From Lachnospiraceae bacterium UBA3632 (GTDB lineage: Bacteria > Bacillota > Clostridia > Lachnospirales > Lachnospiraceae), in contig DFKZ01000021.1 in assembly GCA_002373975.1 (NCBI GenBank), positions 1 through 52,811 on the forward strand: a stretch of 52,811 nucleotides of DNA. The letters run 5' to 3'. This document shows positions 7,700 through 17,680 of the stretch, one piece after another. Below the pieces are notes generated by a model. It was not told the origin of the DNA, did no database searches, and saw only the letters and a program-made list of their open reading frames with translations. Each line of letters opens with the position of its first letter. Position 1 is the stretch's first letter. A program made the translations under genes and the position numbers.

Positions 7700-8809
7700 A
7701 TGCTATTTGAATACAGTCTGACCTTCTTTGCCGAAGGTCAGGGAGGCGAGAAAACAGAACCTGCAACCGCCAAGAAATTGAGCGATGCGCGAAAGGAAGG
7801 CCAGGTTGCGAAAAGCAAGGAGATCGCCAATTGTACCGGTCTTCTTGCGGTGTTTATCGTGCTGAAATTTATGATAGGAACTATCGGAGGAAGGCTTCTT
7901 CTTTCCTTCGGAAGCATATACGGAGAAATATCGGATACGGTGGTTTTCCGGCACGGAAACATGCCTGTGGCGGATATATATCGGATGGTCAGAAGAGCCA
8001 TGTATTCCGTGCTGATGATAATTCTCCCCATGCTTATCATAGGCTTTTTGGTAGCTTTTTTATCGGATCTTTTCCAGGTCAGATGGGCTCCCACATCAAA
8101 GCCGCTCACGCCTAAGCTCAGCAAGATAAACCCTGTTTCAGGCTTTAAAAGGATATTTTCACTCAATTCGGTAATGGAGCTGTTAAAGTCACTGTTCAAG
8201 CTGGCACTTATCGGATTGGTCGCATACAATTACGTATCCAACCATATCGGGCTCATCTTAAGCTTTTACGAGAAAGATCTGATGGAAGCGGTAGGCAATA
8301 CGGGAAAGCTGGTCACGGATCTGGGTATAAGGATATCCGCTTTGTATATAATAATTGCCGGTGCGGATCTCATCTATCAGAGATGGAAATTCGCAAAGGA
8401 TATGAAAATGACAAAGCAGGAAGTAAAGGACGAATACAAACAGTCCGAAGGAGATCCCCAGATAAAGGGAAAGATCAGGCAGAAGATGATGGAAGCATCC
8501 AGGCGGCGAATGATGAAAGAGCTGCCCAAAGCGGATGTCGTCATCACAAACCCTACGCATTATGCGGTTGCTATCAGGTACGAGCCCTCGGAGGTTGACG
8601 CTCCCGTTGTTATCGCCAAAGGAGAAGGATACCTTGCACAGCGTATCAAGGATGTAGCCAGGGAAAACTCCATCCATATCGTAGAGAACAAACCTCTTGC
8701 GAGAATGCTCTATCACAATGTGGACATCGGCGAGGTCATCCCGCCTGAACTTTATCAGGCCGTGGCCGAAGTGCTTGCATTCGTATACCATTTGCAGGGA
8801 AAAATATAA
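7700..8809 (+). CDS. flhB: Flagellar export switch protein FlhB
   Basis: This 369-residue protein has a cytoplasmic Lys/Glu-rich N-terminus with EKTEPATAKKLSDARKEGQ, four membrane helices (about 50-230), and the C-terminal autocleavage domain. Cleavage occurs at NPTH (Asn284-His287), which switches export from hook to filament substrates. The start ATG has only a weak AGG-type ribosome site eight bases after fliR, so coupling to fliR translation is likely. A perfect 9-bp hairpin (7719-7742) lies within the first 15 codons. Confidence 0.97.
   Translation: MLFEYSLTFFAEGQGGEKTEPATAKKLSDARKEGQVAKSKEIANCTGLLAVFIVLKFMIGTIGGRLLLSFGSIYGEISDTVVFRHGNMPVADIYRMVRRAMYSVLMIILPMLIIGFLVAFLSDLFQVRWAPTSKPLTPKLSKINPVSGFKRIFSLNSVMELLKSLFKLALIGLVAYNYVSNHIGLILSFYEKDLMEAVGNTGKLVTDLGIRISALYIIIAGADLIYQRWKFAKDMKMTKQEVKDEYKQSEGDPQIKGKIRQKMMEASRRRMMKELPKADVVITNPTHYAVAIRYEPSEVDAPVVIAKGEGYLAQRIKDVARENSIHIVENKPLARMLYHNVDIGEVIPPELYQAVAEVLAFVYHLQGKI
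7719..7742 (+). promoter_or_regulatory. Hairpin at the start of the flhB coding region
   Basis: CTGACCTTC at 7719-7727 and GAAGGTCAG at 7734-7742 form a perfect 9-bp stem with a six-base loop, within codons 7-15 of flhB. It is immediately followed by an SD-like GGGAGGCGAG with no start codon at useful spacing. Such a structure near a weakly primed start could dampen FlhB synthesis, but that is inference. Confidence 0.45.
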
Positions 8810-8878
8810 AATATACATATGTGCAAAAGCGCATGACTTAGTTAGCAGATAAAGATTACAAGGAAAGGAGGAGGCGGA

Positions 8879-10924
8879 ATGCTAAAGAAAATTCCATTCA
8901 AGGATTTCTCTGTCGCTTTATATATCGTGGCAGCCATCGTAATGCTCATCATTCCGATGCCTCCGCTTCTTCTTGATATACTGCTTGCATTTGACTTCGC
9001 ATTGTCAATGACGATCATGTTCGGATGTATGTTCGCGCCCGAAGTGCTGGACATGAACTTCTTCCCGACCATGCTCCTTTTTACGACCGTATTCAGAATA
9101 GGTCTGAACACCTCATCAACGAGGCTTATCCTGGTTCGGGGATATGCCGGAAATGTCATCCAGACATTCGGTAATTTCGTGGGCGGAGGCGACCTGATCG
9201 TCGGTATCATCGTGTTTATCATCCTCATCATCGTCCAGTTCATGGTCATCAACAAAGGCTCCGAGCGTGTATCCGAGGTAACGGCAAGATTCACCCTCGA
9301 CGCCATGCCCGGTAAACAGATGGCCATTGATGCCGACCTTAATACCGGTGCCATAACCGATGAGGAAGCCAAGGTCAGAAGACAGAAGATACAGGATGAA
9401 GCTACATTCTTCGGTTCCATGGACGGTGCCACCAAGTATGTAAAGGGAGATGCCACAGCAGGCCTTATTATTACCTTTGTCAATATAATCGGCGGAGTAG
9501 CCATGGGTATGTTAAGGCAGGGTCTTGACATAAGCACTGCTCTCGACAAATATGCGATCCTCACTATAGGTGACGGACTTGTATCTCAGATACCTTCGCT
9601 CATGACGGCCCTCAGTACCGGTATTCTCGTAACAAAAGGTGCCAAGACGGAAGAGTTTGGTCCTACCATTCTCAACCAGCTCTTCAGACGTTCTCAGGCC
9701 ATGTTCCTTGTGGGCGGCATGATGGCATTGTTTGCGGTGGCTACACCTCTGCCATGGTTTATTTTCCTTCCCCTTGCCGCACTTTTTATCTTCCTCGGCT
9801 GGAGGATCAACAAAAAGGCGAAGACCTCAGCCATCGAGTCCGAGGTTACTCAGGAGGAGGCAGAAGCAGAAGAGATACGCCAGCCCGAGAATGTCAATTC
9901 GCTGCTTGCGGTGGATCCCATCGAGCTTGAGTTCGGTTACGGTATAATACCTCTGGCGGATGTCAATCAGGGCGGAGATCTGCTTGACCGCGTGGTTATG
10001 ATCAGACGGCAGATCGCGCTGGAACTCGGTACTGTTGTACCCATCATCAGACTGAGGGATAACATACAGCTTAACCCCAATCAGTACATAATCAAGATCA
10101 AGGGAATACAGGTCAGTGAAGGTGAGATACTATTTGATCACTATATGGCAATGAATCCCGGATATGTCGAGGAAGAGATCACCGGAATACCTACGTTTGA
10201 GCCTTCCTTCCACCTTCCCGCCATATGGATCACCGAAGGACAGAGGGAACGTGCCGAGAGCCTTGGATATACCGTAGTGGATCCGCCCTCGATAATCGCA
10301 ACACATCTTACCGAGATCATACGCGAGCACATCGATGAGCTGCTCACCAGGCAGGATGTACAGAGCCTTCTCAACAATCTCAAGGAGAACAACCCCGCAC
10401 TTGTGGAGGAGCTTACGCCTAAGCTGCTCGGCCTCGGAGAGATACAGAAGGTGCTTCAGAATCTGCTGAAGGAGGGCATTTCCATAAGAGACCTTCTGAC
10501 TATAATGGAGACACTTGCGGATTATGCGCCTACCACAAGAGACACGGATATCCTTACGGAATATGTCCGTCAGGCACTCAAGCGTGCCATATCGACCAAG
10601 TACTTTCCTTCAAATGAGACCAGCAGTGTCGTGACACTCGATCCCAAGGTTGAGCAGGAGATCATGGGAAGCGTTAAACAGACCGAAACGGGAGCATTCC
10701 TTAATCTTGATCCTCAAAGATCCAGGGCTATCGTTGACTCTGTCGGAAAAGAAGTGCAGAAGCTCGAGAACCTGGGGAAAACCCCGATCATTATCACCTC
10801 GCCTATCGTCAGGATGTATTTCAAGCGCATGACGGAGGATTATTTCAAGGATCTGGTGGTTGTGTCCTACAATGAGATAGAATCGAATGTTGAATTACAG
10901 TCAGTGGGAATGGTAACAGCATAA
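8879..10924 (+). CDS. flhA: Flagellar export protein FlhA
   Basis: This 681-residue protein is the large export-gate component that docks substrate-chaperone complexes. The N-terminal half has about eight membrane helices around the conserved FHIPEP-type region (RFTLDAMPGKQMAIDADLN). The C-terminal half (about 340-681) is the cytoplasmic ring domain. The length is normal for the family. A strong AAAGGAGGAGGCGG ribosome site precedes the start. It is followed by flhF after one base. Confidence 0.98.
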   Translation: MLKKIPFKDFSVALYIVAAIVMLIIPMPPLLLDILLAFDFALSMTIMFGCMFAPEVLDMNFFPTMLLFTTVFRIGLNTSSTRLILVRGYAGNVIQTFGNFVGGGDLIVGIIVFIILIIVQFMVINKGSERVSEVTARFTLDAMPGKQMAIDADLNTGAITDEEAKVRRQKIQDEATFFGSMDGATKYVKGDATAGLIITFVNIIGGVAMGMLRQGLDISTALDKYAILTIGDGLVSQIPSLMTALSTGILVTKGAKTEEFGPTILNQLFRRSQAMFLVGGMMALFAVATPLPWFIFLPLAALFIFLGWRINKKAKTSAIESEVTQEEAEAEEIRQPENVNSLLAVDPIELEFGYGIIPLADVNQGGDLLDRVVMIRRQIALELGTVVPIIRLRDNIQLNPNQYIIKIKGIQVSEGEILFDHYMAMNPGYVEEEITGIPTFEPSFHLPAIWITEGQRERAESLGYTVVDPPSIIATHLTEIIREHIDELLTRQDVQSLLNNLKENNPALVEELTPKLLGLGEIQKVLQNLLKEGISIRDLLTIMETLADYAPTTRDTDILTEYVRQALKRAISTKYFPSNETSSVVTLDPKVEQEIMGSVKQTETGAFLNLDPQRSRAIVDSVGKEVQKLENLGKTPIIITSPIVRMYFKRMTEDYFKDLVVVSYNEIESNVELQSVGMVTA

Positions 10925-10925
10925 A

Positions 10926-12233
10926 ATGATTATCAGAAAATTCATTGCGAAAACCGAAAATGAGGCTACTGCGGCAGCGAAAAAGGAACTTGGCGAAGGC
11001 ATGGTCATTATGAATGTGCGCTACGTTAAACCCAAGGGCCCTTTTTCTTTCCTAAAAAAGAAGCAGGTGGAGCTCACAGCTGCCAAGGAAGATGATGAAG
11101 AGCCTATCCGCCAGATAAGAAAGATAGCAAAGGCGCAGGAAGAGGCCAGAAAGAAGGAGAAAGAGCAGGCTCTGGCAGGATCATCCGCTCCTGCATCCGA
11201 AAACAAGGAAAAATCCGAATCGGGAAAAAACTTTGATGTATCCGTCGGAGATCAGACTAAGATCGAAAAGAAGCTCGATGACCTTCAGTCACTGCTGGAG
11301 ACCCAGTTAAAGCGTGAAAATGCCGTTTTGAAAGCGTCGGAAGCCTCGGCGGAAAAGGCTGCAAAGGCCACTTCGGGAAAGGAAACCACCGAAGAAAACA
11401 AGAATGATAAAAAAGAACAGCTTGAAGAGCAGGAAAAAGAAGTAGAGAGATTTCTTAAGCTGCTTTACAACACAATGCTTGATAACGAAGTTGACGAAAA
11501 GTATGTCAACGAAATAATAGCCGATGCCGAAAAGAGCAGAAAACCCGGTCTCACGATGGATTTCCTACTCGGGAGCATTTATCAGAAAATGATCCTCAAA
11601 TTCGGAAGATCGGAGGGAATCGAACCGGCCCCCGAGGGACCGAGAGTGGTATTTTTCATAGGCCCCACAGGCGTCGGAAAAACTACGACTATCGCAAAAA
11701 TAGCCAGCAGTTATTCACTTAACGAAAAGAAGAAGGTGGCACTTCTTACCACGGATACATACAGGATCGCCGCAACGGATCAGCTGCGCACTTACGCAGG
11801 CATATTGGCGGTTCCCTTCCGGGTCATATATGAACCCGATGAACTTCAGAAGGCCATAGAAGACTTCAAGGACTGCGATTATATATTTGTTGATTCGGCG
11901 GGGCATTCCCACAGGAACGAAGAACTCCTCAAAAAGCAGAAAGAGTTCCTGGAAACCGCATCGGGGATCCCGCATCAGATATTCCTCGTGCTTTCCGCTA
12001 CGACCAAATACCGCGATCTTAAAAAGATCGCCGACAACTATCGTGAGATATCGGAGTATCAGATGATATTCACCAAGCTGGATGAAACGGGAGAGTACGG
12101 AAACCTTTACAACATGAAATGCGAGTCGGGGGCACCCATCGCATATATCACCTGCGGACAGAATGTTCCGGATGATATCGAAACCTTCAATGCACAGAAG
12201 ATAGTAAAGCAGCTTCTGGGTGGAAAGAAATAG
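10926..12233 (+). CDS. flhF: Flagellar biosynthesis GTPase FlhF
   Basis: A 435-residue SRP-family GTPase that marks the site of flagellum assembly. The N-terminal B domain is followed by a long charged Lys/Glu-rich linker (about 55-170) and the NG domain. The P-loop GPTGVGKTTT starts near residue 246, DTYRIAATDQLRTYA is present as in FlhF/FtsY/Ffh, and VDSAGHSHRN replaces the usual DTAGR-type motif. It lies between flhA and flhG, as in Bacillus. Confidence 0.97.
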   Translation: MIIRKFIAKTENEATAAAKKELGEGMVIMNVRYVKPKGPFSFLKKKQVELTAAKEDDEEPIRQIRKIAKAQEEARKKEKEQALAGSSAPASENKEKSESGKNFDVSVGDQTKIEKKLDDLQSLLETQLKRENAVLKASEASAEKAAKATSGKETTEENKNDKKEQLEEQEKEVERFLKLLYNTMLDNEVDEKYVNEIIADAEKSRKPGLTMDFLLGSIYQKMILKFGRSEGIEPAPEGPRVVFFIGPTGVGKTTTIAKIASSYSLNEKKKVALLTTDTYRIAATDQLRTYAGILAVPFRVIYEPDELQKAIEDFKDCDYIFVDSAGHSHRNEELLKKQKEFLETASGIPHQIFLVLSATTKYRDLKKIADNYREISEYQMIFTKLDETGEYGNLYNMKCESGAPIAYITCGQNVPDDIETFNAQKIVKQLLGGKK

Positions 12234-12262
12234 AAGATTTGCTTTACTACCGGAGGATATAA

Positions 12263-13132
12263 ATGGATCAGGCCGAAAGTTTAAGGATAATCAAAGCCAG
12301 AGACCAGGCTAAACCCCTTGCCCGGGTGATCACGGTCACCAGCGGAAAAGGCGGCGTCGGAAAATCAAATACGGCTATCAACCTTGCCATCCATTTCAAA
12401 AAAATGGGCAAGAGAGTCATTATACTTGATGCGGATTTCGGGCTTGCAAATATTGAGATAATGTTTGGTGCGGTTCCCAAGCATAATCTTTGCGATCTTA
12501 TCTATCAGGGAAAGAGCATCAAGGACATAATCACCTGGGGACCCGGGGAGGTAGGCTTTATCTCCGGAGGTTCCGGAATAGCCGGAATGTCTAATCTCAG
12601 CATAGATTATCTCAACTATATAATCAGGAATCTTGCCGAGCTTGACTCTATTGCGGATATAATTATAGTGGATACGGGAGCGGGTATATCCGATGCGGTG
12701 CTGGAGTTCCTTGTGGCCAGCGGAGAGATACTTCTCATAACCACCCCGGAACCGACCAGTATAACCGACTCATATTCTCTTCTTAAGGCAGTGAGCCGGC
12801 ATCCGAGATATGACAGGGAAAACACGCGCATACGGATGATAGCCAACAGGGTGGAAAGGGAAGAGGAAGGACAGATCCTTTTTAAGAAGCTCTATTCCGT
12901 AGTACAGAGGTTTTTAAAGCTCCCTATGAGCTACCTTGGAAGCATACCCTATGATCAGCAGCTCTCGAGAGCCGTAATGCAGCAGGTACCGGTATCGCTT
13001 GCAAATCCCAACGCCAGATCCGCTGTTGCATATGAGCGTATAGCCGCAAGACTTCTCGACAAAGAAGAGTCCGCAAGGACGGTAAACCGTGGAATGGCAG
13101 CGTTTTTTGCGCATATAATCGGCAAGAAATAG
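12263..13132 (+). CDS. flhG: Flagellum number regulator FlhG (MinD/ParA-type ATPase)
   Basis: A 289-residue ParA/MinD-family ATPase with the deviant Walker A motif SGKGGVGKSN (G28-S35), the Walker B segment ADIIIVDTGAG and a switch-type LDADFGLANI. FlhG (YlxH) controls flagellar number and placement with FlhF, and in Bacillus also contacts FliM/FliY. The N-terminal MDQAESLRI resembles the FlhF-activating peptide (DQAxxLR). The C-terminus ends in a helix suitable for membrane association. A CCGGAGG ribosome site precedes the ATG. Confidence 0.95.
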   Translation: MDQAESLRIIKARDQAKPLARVITVTSGKGGVGKSNTAINLAIHFKKMGKRVIILDADFGLANIEIMFGAVPKHNLCDLIYQGKSIKDIITWGPGEVGFISGGSGIAGMSNLSIDYLNYIIRNLAELDSIADIIIVDTGAGISDAVLEFLVASGEILLITTPEPTSITDSYSLLKAVSRHPRYDRENTRIRMIANRVEREEEGQILFKKLYSVVQRFLKLPMSYLGSIPYDQQLSRAVMQQVPVSLANPNARSAVAYERIAARLLDKEESARTVNRGMAAFFAHIIGKK

Positions 13133-13157
13133 ATATAACATTTCTAAGGAGACAAAA

Positions 13158-13880
13158 ATGTTAAGCAAATTCATTAAAGAGGGTGACAAGATAGAGCTTA
13201 CGGATGTGGATGACACTCTCAGGTCCGGCACGATAAATAAGGAACCCAGAGTATATAAATCCAAGATAGCAAGCATCACGAGCGAGGATACCATAGAGGT
13301 ATTCATGCCGATCGAACAGCAGAAGCTGATCCTGCTCCCCATAGACGGTGAGTACAACGTGGTGTTTTACACGGAAGCGGGTCTGTATCAGTGCTTTGCC
13401 AGAGTCATAGACAGATACAAGAGCAACGAGCTGTACCTTGTCGCGCTGGAGTTTACCAGTAACCTGAGAAAGTATCAGAGAAGAGAATACTACAGATTCA
13501 GCTGCGCGCTGGAAATGTGCGCGAGGAATCTCGAAGAGGAGGAGATCCACGCAGTTGAAAACAACGCAAAAATGTGGCTGCAGCCAAACCGCCCGATCAA
13601 AAGAAGCGTTATCGTCGACATAAGCGGCGGAGGAATACGCTTCATGTCCAACCAGAGGTATGAGCCCGGAAGCATGATCTACTGCAGCTACGATCTGGTA
13701 AGGGGCGCGGACCGCAGAAAATATGAAGTGGTGGGAAAGGTCCTTGACGTAAAGGAAGTTGAAACAAGACCGGGAACCTTTGAACACAGAGTTCAGTATT
13801 ACAACATGGATGATGCAACGCGCGAAGAGATAATCAAATTTATCTTTGAAGAAGAGCGCAGGATCAGGAAAAGGAGCTGA
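13158..13880 (+). CDS. PilZ-domain flagellar brake protein (YcgR/YpfA-like)
   Basis: A 240-residue two-domain protein. The N-terminal part (about 1-100) resembles the YcgR flagellar-brake domain. The C-terminal PilZ domain has the c-di-GMP binding residues RR..R (Arg108, Arg109, Arg113) and DISGGG (from Asp154). By family it would bind c-di-GMP and slow or bias the motor through MotA or FliG/FliM. It sits between flhG and cheB with a good ribosome site (AAGGAGACA) and only two bases before cheB. The same window has a GGDEF cyclase that could supply its ligand. Confidence 0.88.
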   Translation: MLSKFIKEGDKIELTDVDDTLRSGTINKEPRVYKSKIASITSEDTIEVFMPIEQQKLILLPIDGEYNVVFYTEAGLYQCFARVIDRYKSNELYLVALEFTSNLRKYQRREYYRFSCALEMCARNLEEEEIHAVENNAKMWLQPNRPIKRSVIVDISGGGIRFMSNQRYEPGSMIYCSYDLVRGADRRKYEVVGKVLDVKEVETRPGTFEHRVQYYNMDDATREEIIKFIFEEERRIRKRS

Positions 13881-13882
13881 AT

Positions 13883-14974
13883 ATGGCACTTCCCAAGAAA
13901 AAAATTCTGGTCGTAGATGACTCTGCACTCATGAGAAGAGTACTCTGTGATATAATCGAGTCTGATGACAGATTCGAGGTCGCAGACAGGGCGGTTAACG
14001 GTCTTGAGGCCTTCGACCTGGTAAGCAGAAATAAGTATGATGCTGTTGTACTTGATGTAAACATGCCCAAGATGAACGGGCTTGAGTTCCTGAACGAGCT
14101 CAGAAAGTACAAGATCAAGGCACGTGTCATGATGGCCAGCACGGACACCAAGGAGGGAGCAAAGACAACTCTCGATGCTCTCGAACTCGGAGCCCTGGAT
14201 TTCATCCACAAGCCGGATAATGCATACCAGTGTAAAGAAGGAGTTTTCCCGGCAGACTTTCTCAGAATACTGAGTGGTGTTGTTGTCAGTAATTATCCCA
14301 CCTTTGATACAAAGGAAAAGATCCAGGAGGATAAAGACAAAAACCGCAAGGTACTCGAGATAATCAAAAAGACTGCCGACAAGATCCCCGGAAATAAGAT
14401 CGTTGCGATAGCGAGTTCGACGGGAGGCCCCAAGGCTCTCCAGTCGGTTATTCCCAGGCTCCCTGCCAATCTTGATGCACCGGTACTTCTGGTCCAGCAC
14501 ATGCCCATAGGCTTTACGGCATCACTGGCGGAACGGCTTAACAGCCTCAGTGAGATAAATGTCGTGGAGGCCCATGAGGGTATAAAGATCGAAAAAGGTA
14601 CCGTTTACCTCGCGCCCGGCGGAAAGCACATGAACCTTGTTACTTCCAGTGCCGGCACATATTCTATCCATCTTTCGGATGAACCGGCAAGAGAGGGCGT
14701 TAAGCCCTGCGCAAATTATATGTTTGAATCGCTGCGCGGCAGCCACTTCGACAATATAGTATGCGTGGTCATGACGGGAATGGGAGCGGACGGAACCGAG
14801 GGCATCAAGAATCTAAAGGAAAAAAAGAGAATTCACGTCATCACTCAGAGCCAGGAGACCTGCACGATATACGGTATGCCAAAGGCATGCGATCTGGCAG
14901 GACTTTCCGATCAACATGCACCTCTTGATGATCTGGCTCAGGAGATCATTCTTAAAGTCGGGATCAGTAAATAA
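13883..14974 (+). CDS. cheB: Protein-glutamate methylesterase CheB
   Basis: A 363-residue two-domain enzyme. The N-terminal receiver has Asp12/Asp13 and phospho-acceptor Asp58. The C-terminal methylesterase (about 168-360) contains the Ser of ASSTGGPKAL, the His of VQHMPIGF and the Asp of MTGMGADG. It demethylates or deamidates chemoreceptors for adaptation, opposing CheR encoded at 41712. It starts with a good ribosome site and precedes cheA by 29 bases. Confidence 0.97.
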   Translation: MALPKKKILVVDDSALMRRVLCDIIESDDRFEVADRAVNGLEAFDLVSRNKYDAVVLDVNMPKMNGLEFLNELRKYKIKARVMMASTDTKEGAKTTLDALELGALDFIHKPDNAYQCKEGVFPADFLRILSGVVVSNYPTFDTKEKIQEDKDKNRKVLEIIKKTADKIPGNKIVAIASSTGGPKALQSVIPRLPANLDAPVLLVQHMPIGFTASLAERLNSLSEINVVEAHEGIKIEKGTVYLAPGGKHMNLVTSSAGTYSIHLSDEPAREGVKPCANYMFESLRGSHFDNIVCVVMTGMGADGTEGIKNLKEKKRIHVITQSQETCTIYGMPKACDLAGLSDQHAPLDDLAQEIILKVGISK

Positions 14975-15003
14975 AGCCCTAAAGAAAACGGAGGTTTTTA
15001 ACT

Positions 15004-17121
15004 ATGGATGTCAGTCAGTATCTTGAAATCTTTCTCGATGAAGCGGGTGAGCATCTGCAGAATCTGAACACACAGATCCTCGAGCTCGAGCAGGATCCGG
15101 AAAACGAAAATACAATTAATGAGATTTTCCGTGCCGCACACTCATTAAAGGGAATGGCAGGAACCATGGGATATAAGAGGATGCAGAACCTCACTCATGA
15201 TATGGAGAATGTCTTCTCTGAGGTTAGAAACGGAAATATCAAGATCCAGTCGGAGATGATCGATGTGCTCTTCCAGTGCCTTGACGCACTTCAGGAGTAT
15301 ACCGACAATATCAGGAATACCTCCGATGAAGGAACCAACGATAACGAGCCGATCATCCGTGCTCTCAACGATATTCTCAACGGAAAAGTAGGCTCTGCTC
15401 CCGCAGCAGCCGATGCCGCTTCCGCAGAGAAGAAGGAAGAGACTGCATCCGAAGGTGAGTCTGCAACATCATCAGATGCGCCCTGGTATGACATCAATTA
15501 TGACGAGTCCCAGGTTTCCGTTCTTACCGAAGCTTCAAAGCAGGGCAAGAACATCTATGGCATAACAGTCTCCGTCAGCCCCGAATGCGTGCTCAAGGCA
15601 GCACGTGCTTTCCTCGTTGTAAAAGCAATAGAGGAAAAGGGTGATATAGTAGTTTCAAATCCCAGTTCCCAGGATCTTGAGGATGAGAAATTTGACCTTG
15701 ATTTCACACTTGTTGTACTTTCGGAAGAGCCGTTGGAAAATCTTATATCCGCAGCAGAAAGCGTATCCGAAATAGCTTCCGCAAAGGGCGAGAAGCTTGA
15801 CGTGAGCAAGCTTAAAGTTGCCGAGGATGAAGAGAGTGCGGCAGCACCTGCTCCTGCTGAAACAGCATCTGCAGCAGCACCCGCTGCTACAACTGCACCT
15901 GCAACGCCCGCAGCAGCAACCGCAGCAGCACCTGCAAAGGCACAGGAAAAGAAGCCCGGAAAGGCTATCGTCAACAGAACAGTCCGCGTGGATATCGAAA
16001 AGCTTGACAGCCTGATGAACCTCGTTTCCGAGCTCATCACCGCAAAGAACAGCCTTGTTTCGGCTTCCAGCAACACCGAAAGCAACAATTCACAGTTTAA
16101 TGAACAGATCGAGTACCTCGAGAGCGTAACATCCAACCTTCACGAATCTGTCATGAAGGTTCGAATGGTTCCCATCGAGAGTACCGTAAACAAGTTCCCC
16201 CGCATGATCCGCGATCTCCAGAAAACACTTGGCAAGAAGCTCGAATTCTATATGTCCGGTGAAGAGACCGAGCTCGACAGGACCGTTGTGGACGAGATCG
16301 GCGATCCTATCATGCACCTTCTTCGTAACTCTGCCGATCACGGTATCGAATCTGCCGAGATCCGTGCACAGAGAGGAAAGCCGGAGGCAGGATCCATCTG
16401 GCTCGATGCATATCAGGACGGTAACAACGTTATCATCGAAGTAAGAGATGACGGTAACGGAATCGATATCGAAGCGGTCAGAAACAAGGGCATAGAGCGT
16501 GGAGTCATCACTCCCGAGCAGGCCGCTGCAATGAGCGACAAGGAAGTGATAAACCTTCTGTTCAATGCCGGATTCTCCACTGCAAAGAAGGTTACCGACG
16601 TATCCGGACGAGGCGTTGGTCTTGACGTAGTTAAATCCAAGATCGAATCCCTGAGCGGCGAAGTCGATGTCAAGAGCCAGCTTGGCGTGGGCTCGACATG
16701 GACCATCAGACTTCCTCTTACTCTGGCTATCATCCAGGCTCTCATGGTTATCGTCGGCGGCGAGAAATATGCAATTTCTCTCGGCTCCATTCAGACTATT
16801 GAGACGATCGACAAGACAGAGATCAAGCTTGTTCAGAACGAAGAGGTTATCAACCTCAGAGGAACAGTCATTCCTCTTATAAGAATGAACGAAGTGCTTG
16901 ATACAGAGAGCCATCCAATCGATGAGGATGCACTCACTGTTGTTATAGTTAAGAAAGGCGACAAGATGGCAGGTCTTGTTATCGATGAACTCATCGGTCA
17001 GCAGGAGATCGTTATCAAGCCGCTCGGCAAGTACGTAAAACAGGTTAAGTTCATCACAGGCGCAACCATTCTCGGCGACGGCGAGGTTGCTCTCATTTTC
17101 GATGCAAACACTTTACTGTAA
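15004..17121 (+). CDS. cheA: Chemotaxis sensor histidine kinase CheA
   Basis: This 705-residue kinase has the full P1-P5 layout. P1 Hpt carries phospho-acceptor His46 in AAHSLKG. P2, binding CheY/CheB, spans about 160-275. An Ala/Pro-rich linker (about 280-320) leads to the P3 dimerisation helices, then the P4 ATPase with HLLRNSADHGIE and the DDGNGID and GRGVGLDVV boxes. P5 is a CheW-like C-terminus (about 575-705). It phosphorylates CheY and CheB in response to receptors such as the one at 50965. The ribosome site is CGGAGG. Confidence 0.98.
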   Translation: MDVSQYLEIFLDEAGEHLQNLNTQILELEQDPENENTINEIFRAAHSLKGMAGTMGYKRMQNLTHDMENVFSEVRNGNIKIQSEMIDVLFQCLDALQEYTDNIRNTSDEGTNDNEPIIRALNDILNGKVGSAPAAADAASAEKKEETASEGESATSSDAPWYDINYDESQVSVLTEASKQGKNIYGITVSVSPECVLKAARAFLVVKAIEEKGDIVVSNPSSQDLEDEKFDLDFTLVVLSEEPLENLISAAESVSEIASAKGEKLDVSKLKVAEDEESAAAPAPAETASAAAPAATTAPATPAAATAAAPAKAQEKKPGKAIVNRTVRVDIEKLDSLMNLVSELITAKNSLVSASSNTESNNSQFNEQIEYLESVTSNLHESVMKVRMVPIESTVNKFPRMIRDLQKTLGKKLEFYMSGEETELDRTVVDEIGDPIMHLLRNSADHGIESAEIRAQRGKPEAGSIWLDAYQDGNNVIIEVRDDGNGIDIEAVRNKGIERGVITPEQAAAMSDKEVINLLFNAGFSTAKKVTDVSGRGVGLDVVKSKIESLSGEVDVKSQLGVGSTWTIRLPLTLAIIQALMVIVGGEKYAISLGSIQTIETIDKTEIKLVQNEEVINLRGTVIPLIRMNEVLDTESHPIDEDALTVVIVKKGDKMAGLVIDELIGQQEIVIKPLGKYVKQVKFITGATILGDGEVALIFDANTLL

Positions 17122-17168
17122 CAGCCGGATAACCTAAAACAAAGGCCATGATTATAGGAGAAGATAAA

Positions 17169-17669
17169 ATGGATCAGCTCACAACAACGAATACAAATAA
17201 TCTGCCGGAAAACGGCGATGAAACTAAAATTGTCGAGGTAACATATCAGTATATAGTTATCCGCCTCGGCGATGAGCAGTACGGCATAGATATCAGCTAT
17301 GTCAACAATATCGTCAGAATGCAGCATATAACGAGAGTACCCAAGGTATCTAACTACATCAAGGGAGTCATCAATCTCCGCGGCGAAGTTCTTCCCGTTA
17401 TCAGCTTAAGGCTTAAGATGGGTCTTGACGAGGACCAGTATGACAAGGCAACAAGAATAATCATTTTAAAGACCGAGAACGAGGGTCAGATCGGTGTGCT
17501 CGTCGACGAGGTTAAGGAAGTGGTTACCCTTGCTGAAAAATCAATCGAAAAGATCTCACATGATTCCAAAAACGAAAAAGCCAATTTCCTGAGCGGAGTT
17601 GGAAAGAACAACGGAGAACTTATCTCAATACTTGATCTCAATGTGATCACTCTTGAAGATAATGTTTGA
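17169..17669 (+). CDS. cheW: Chemotaxis coupling protein CheW
   Basis: A 166-residue scaffold linking CheA to receptors. It has the CheW beta-barrel pattern with YGIDISYVNNIVR, YIKGVINLRGEVLPVISLR and IGVLVDEVKEV. I chose the ATG at 17169 because TAGGAGAAG lies just upstream; an in-frame ATG at 17148 has no ribosome site. A charged/Asn-rich N-terminal 20 residues precede the fold. The stop is followed 11 bases later by cheC. Confidence 0.96.
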   Translation: MDQLTTTNTNNLPENGDETKIVEVTYQYIVIRLGDEQYGIDISYVNNIVRMQHITRVPKVSNYIKGVINLRGEVLPVISLRLKMGLDEDQYDKATRIIILKTENEGQIGVLVDEVKEVVTLAEKSIEKISHDSKNEKANFLSGVGKNNGELISILDLNVITLEDNV

Positions 17670-17680
17670 TTGAGGTGACT

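Noticed and set aside
8258..8818. Minus-strand open frame opposite flhB
   Set aside because: The plus strand encodes the NPTH autocleavage domain of FlhB across this stretch. The antisense translation is not protein-like.
15555..16136. Minus-strand Ala-rich open frame opposite cheA
   Set aside because: It is the antisense of the GCA/CCT-rich CheA linker and composition-driven.
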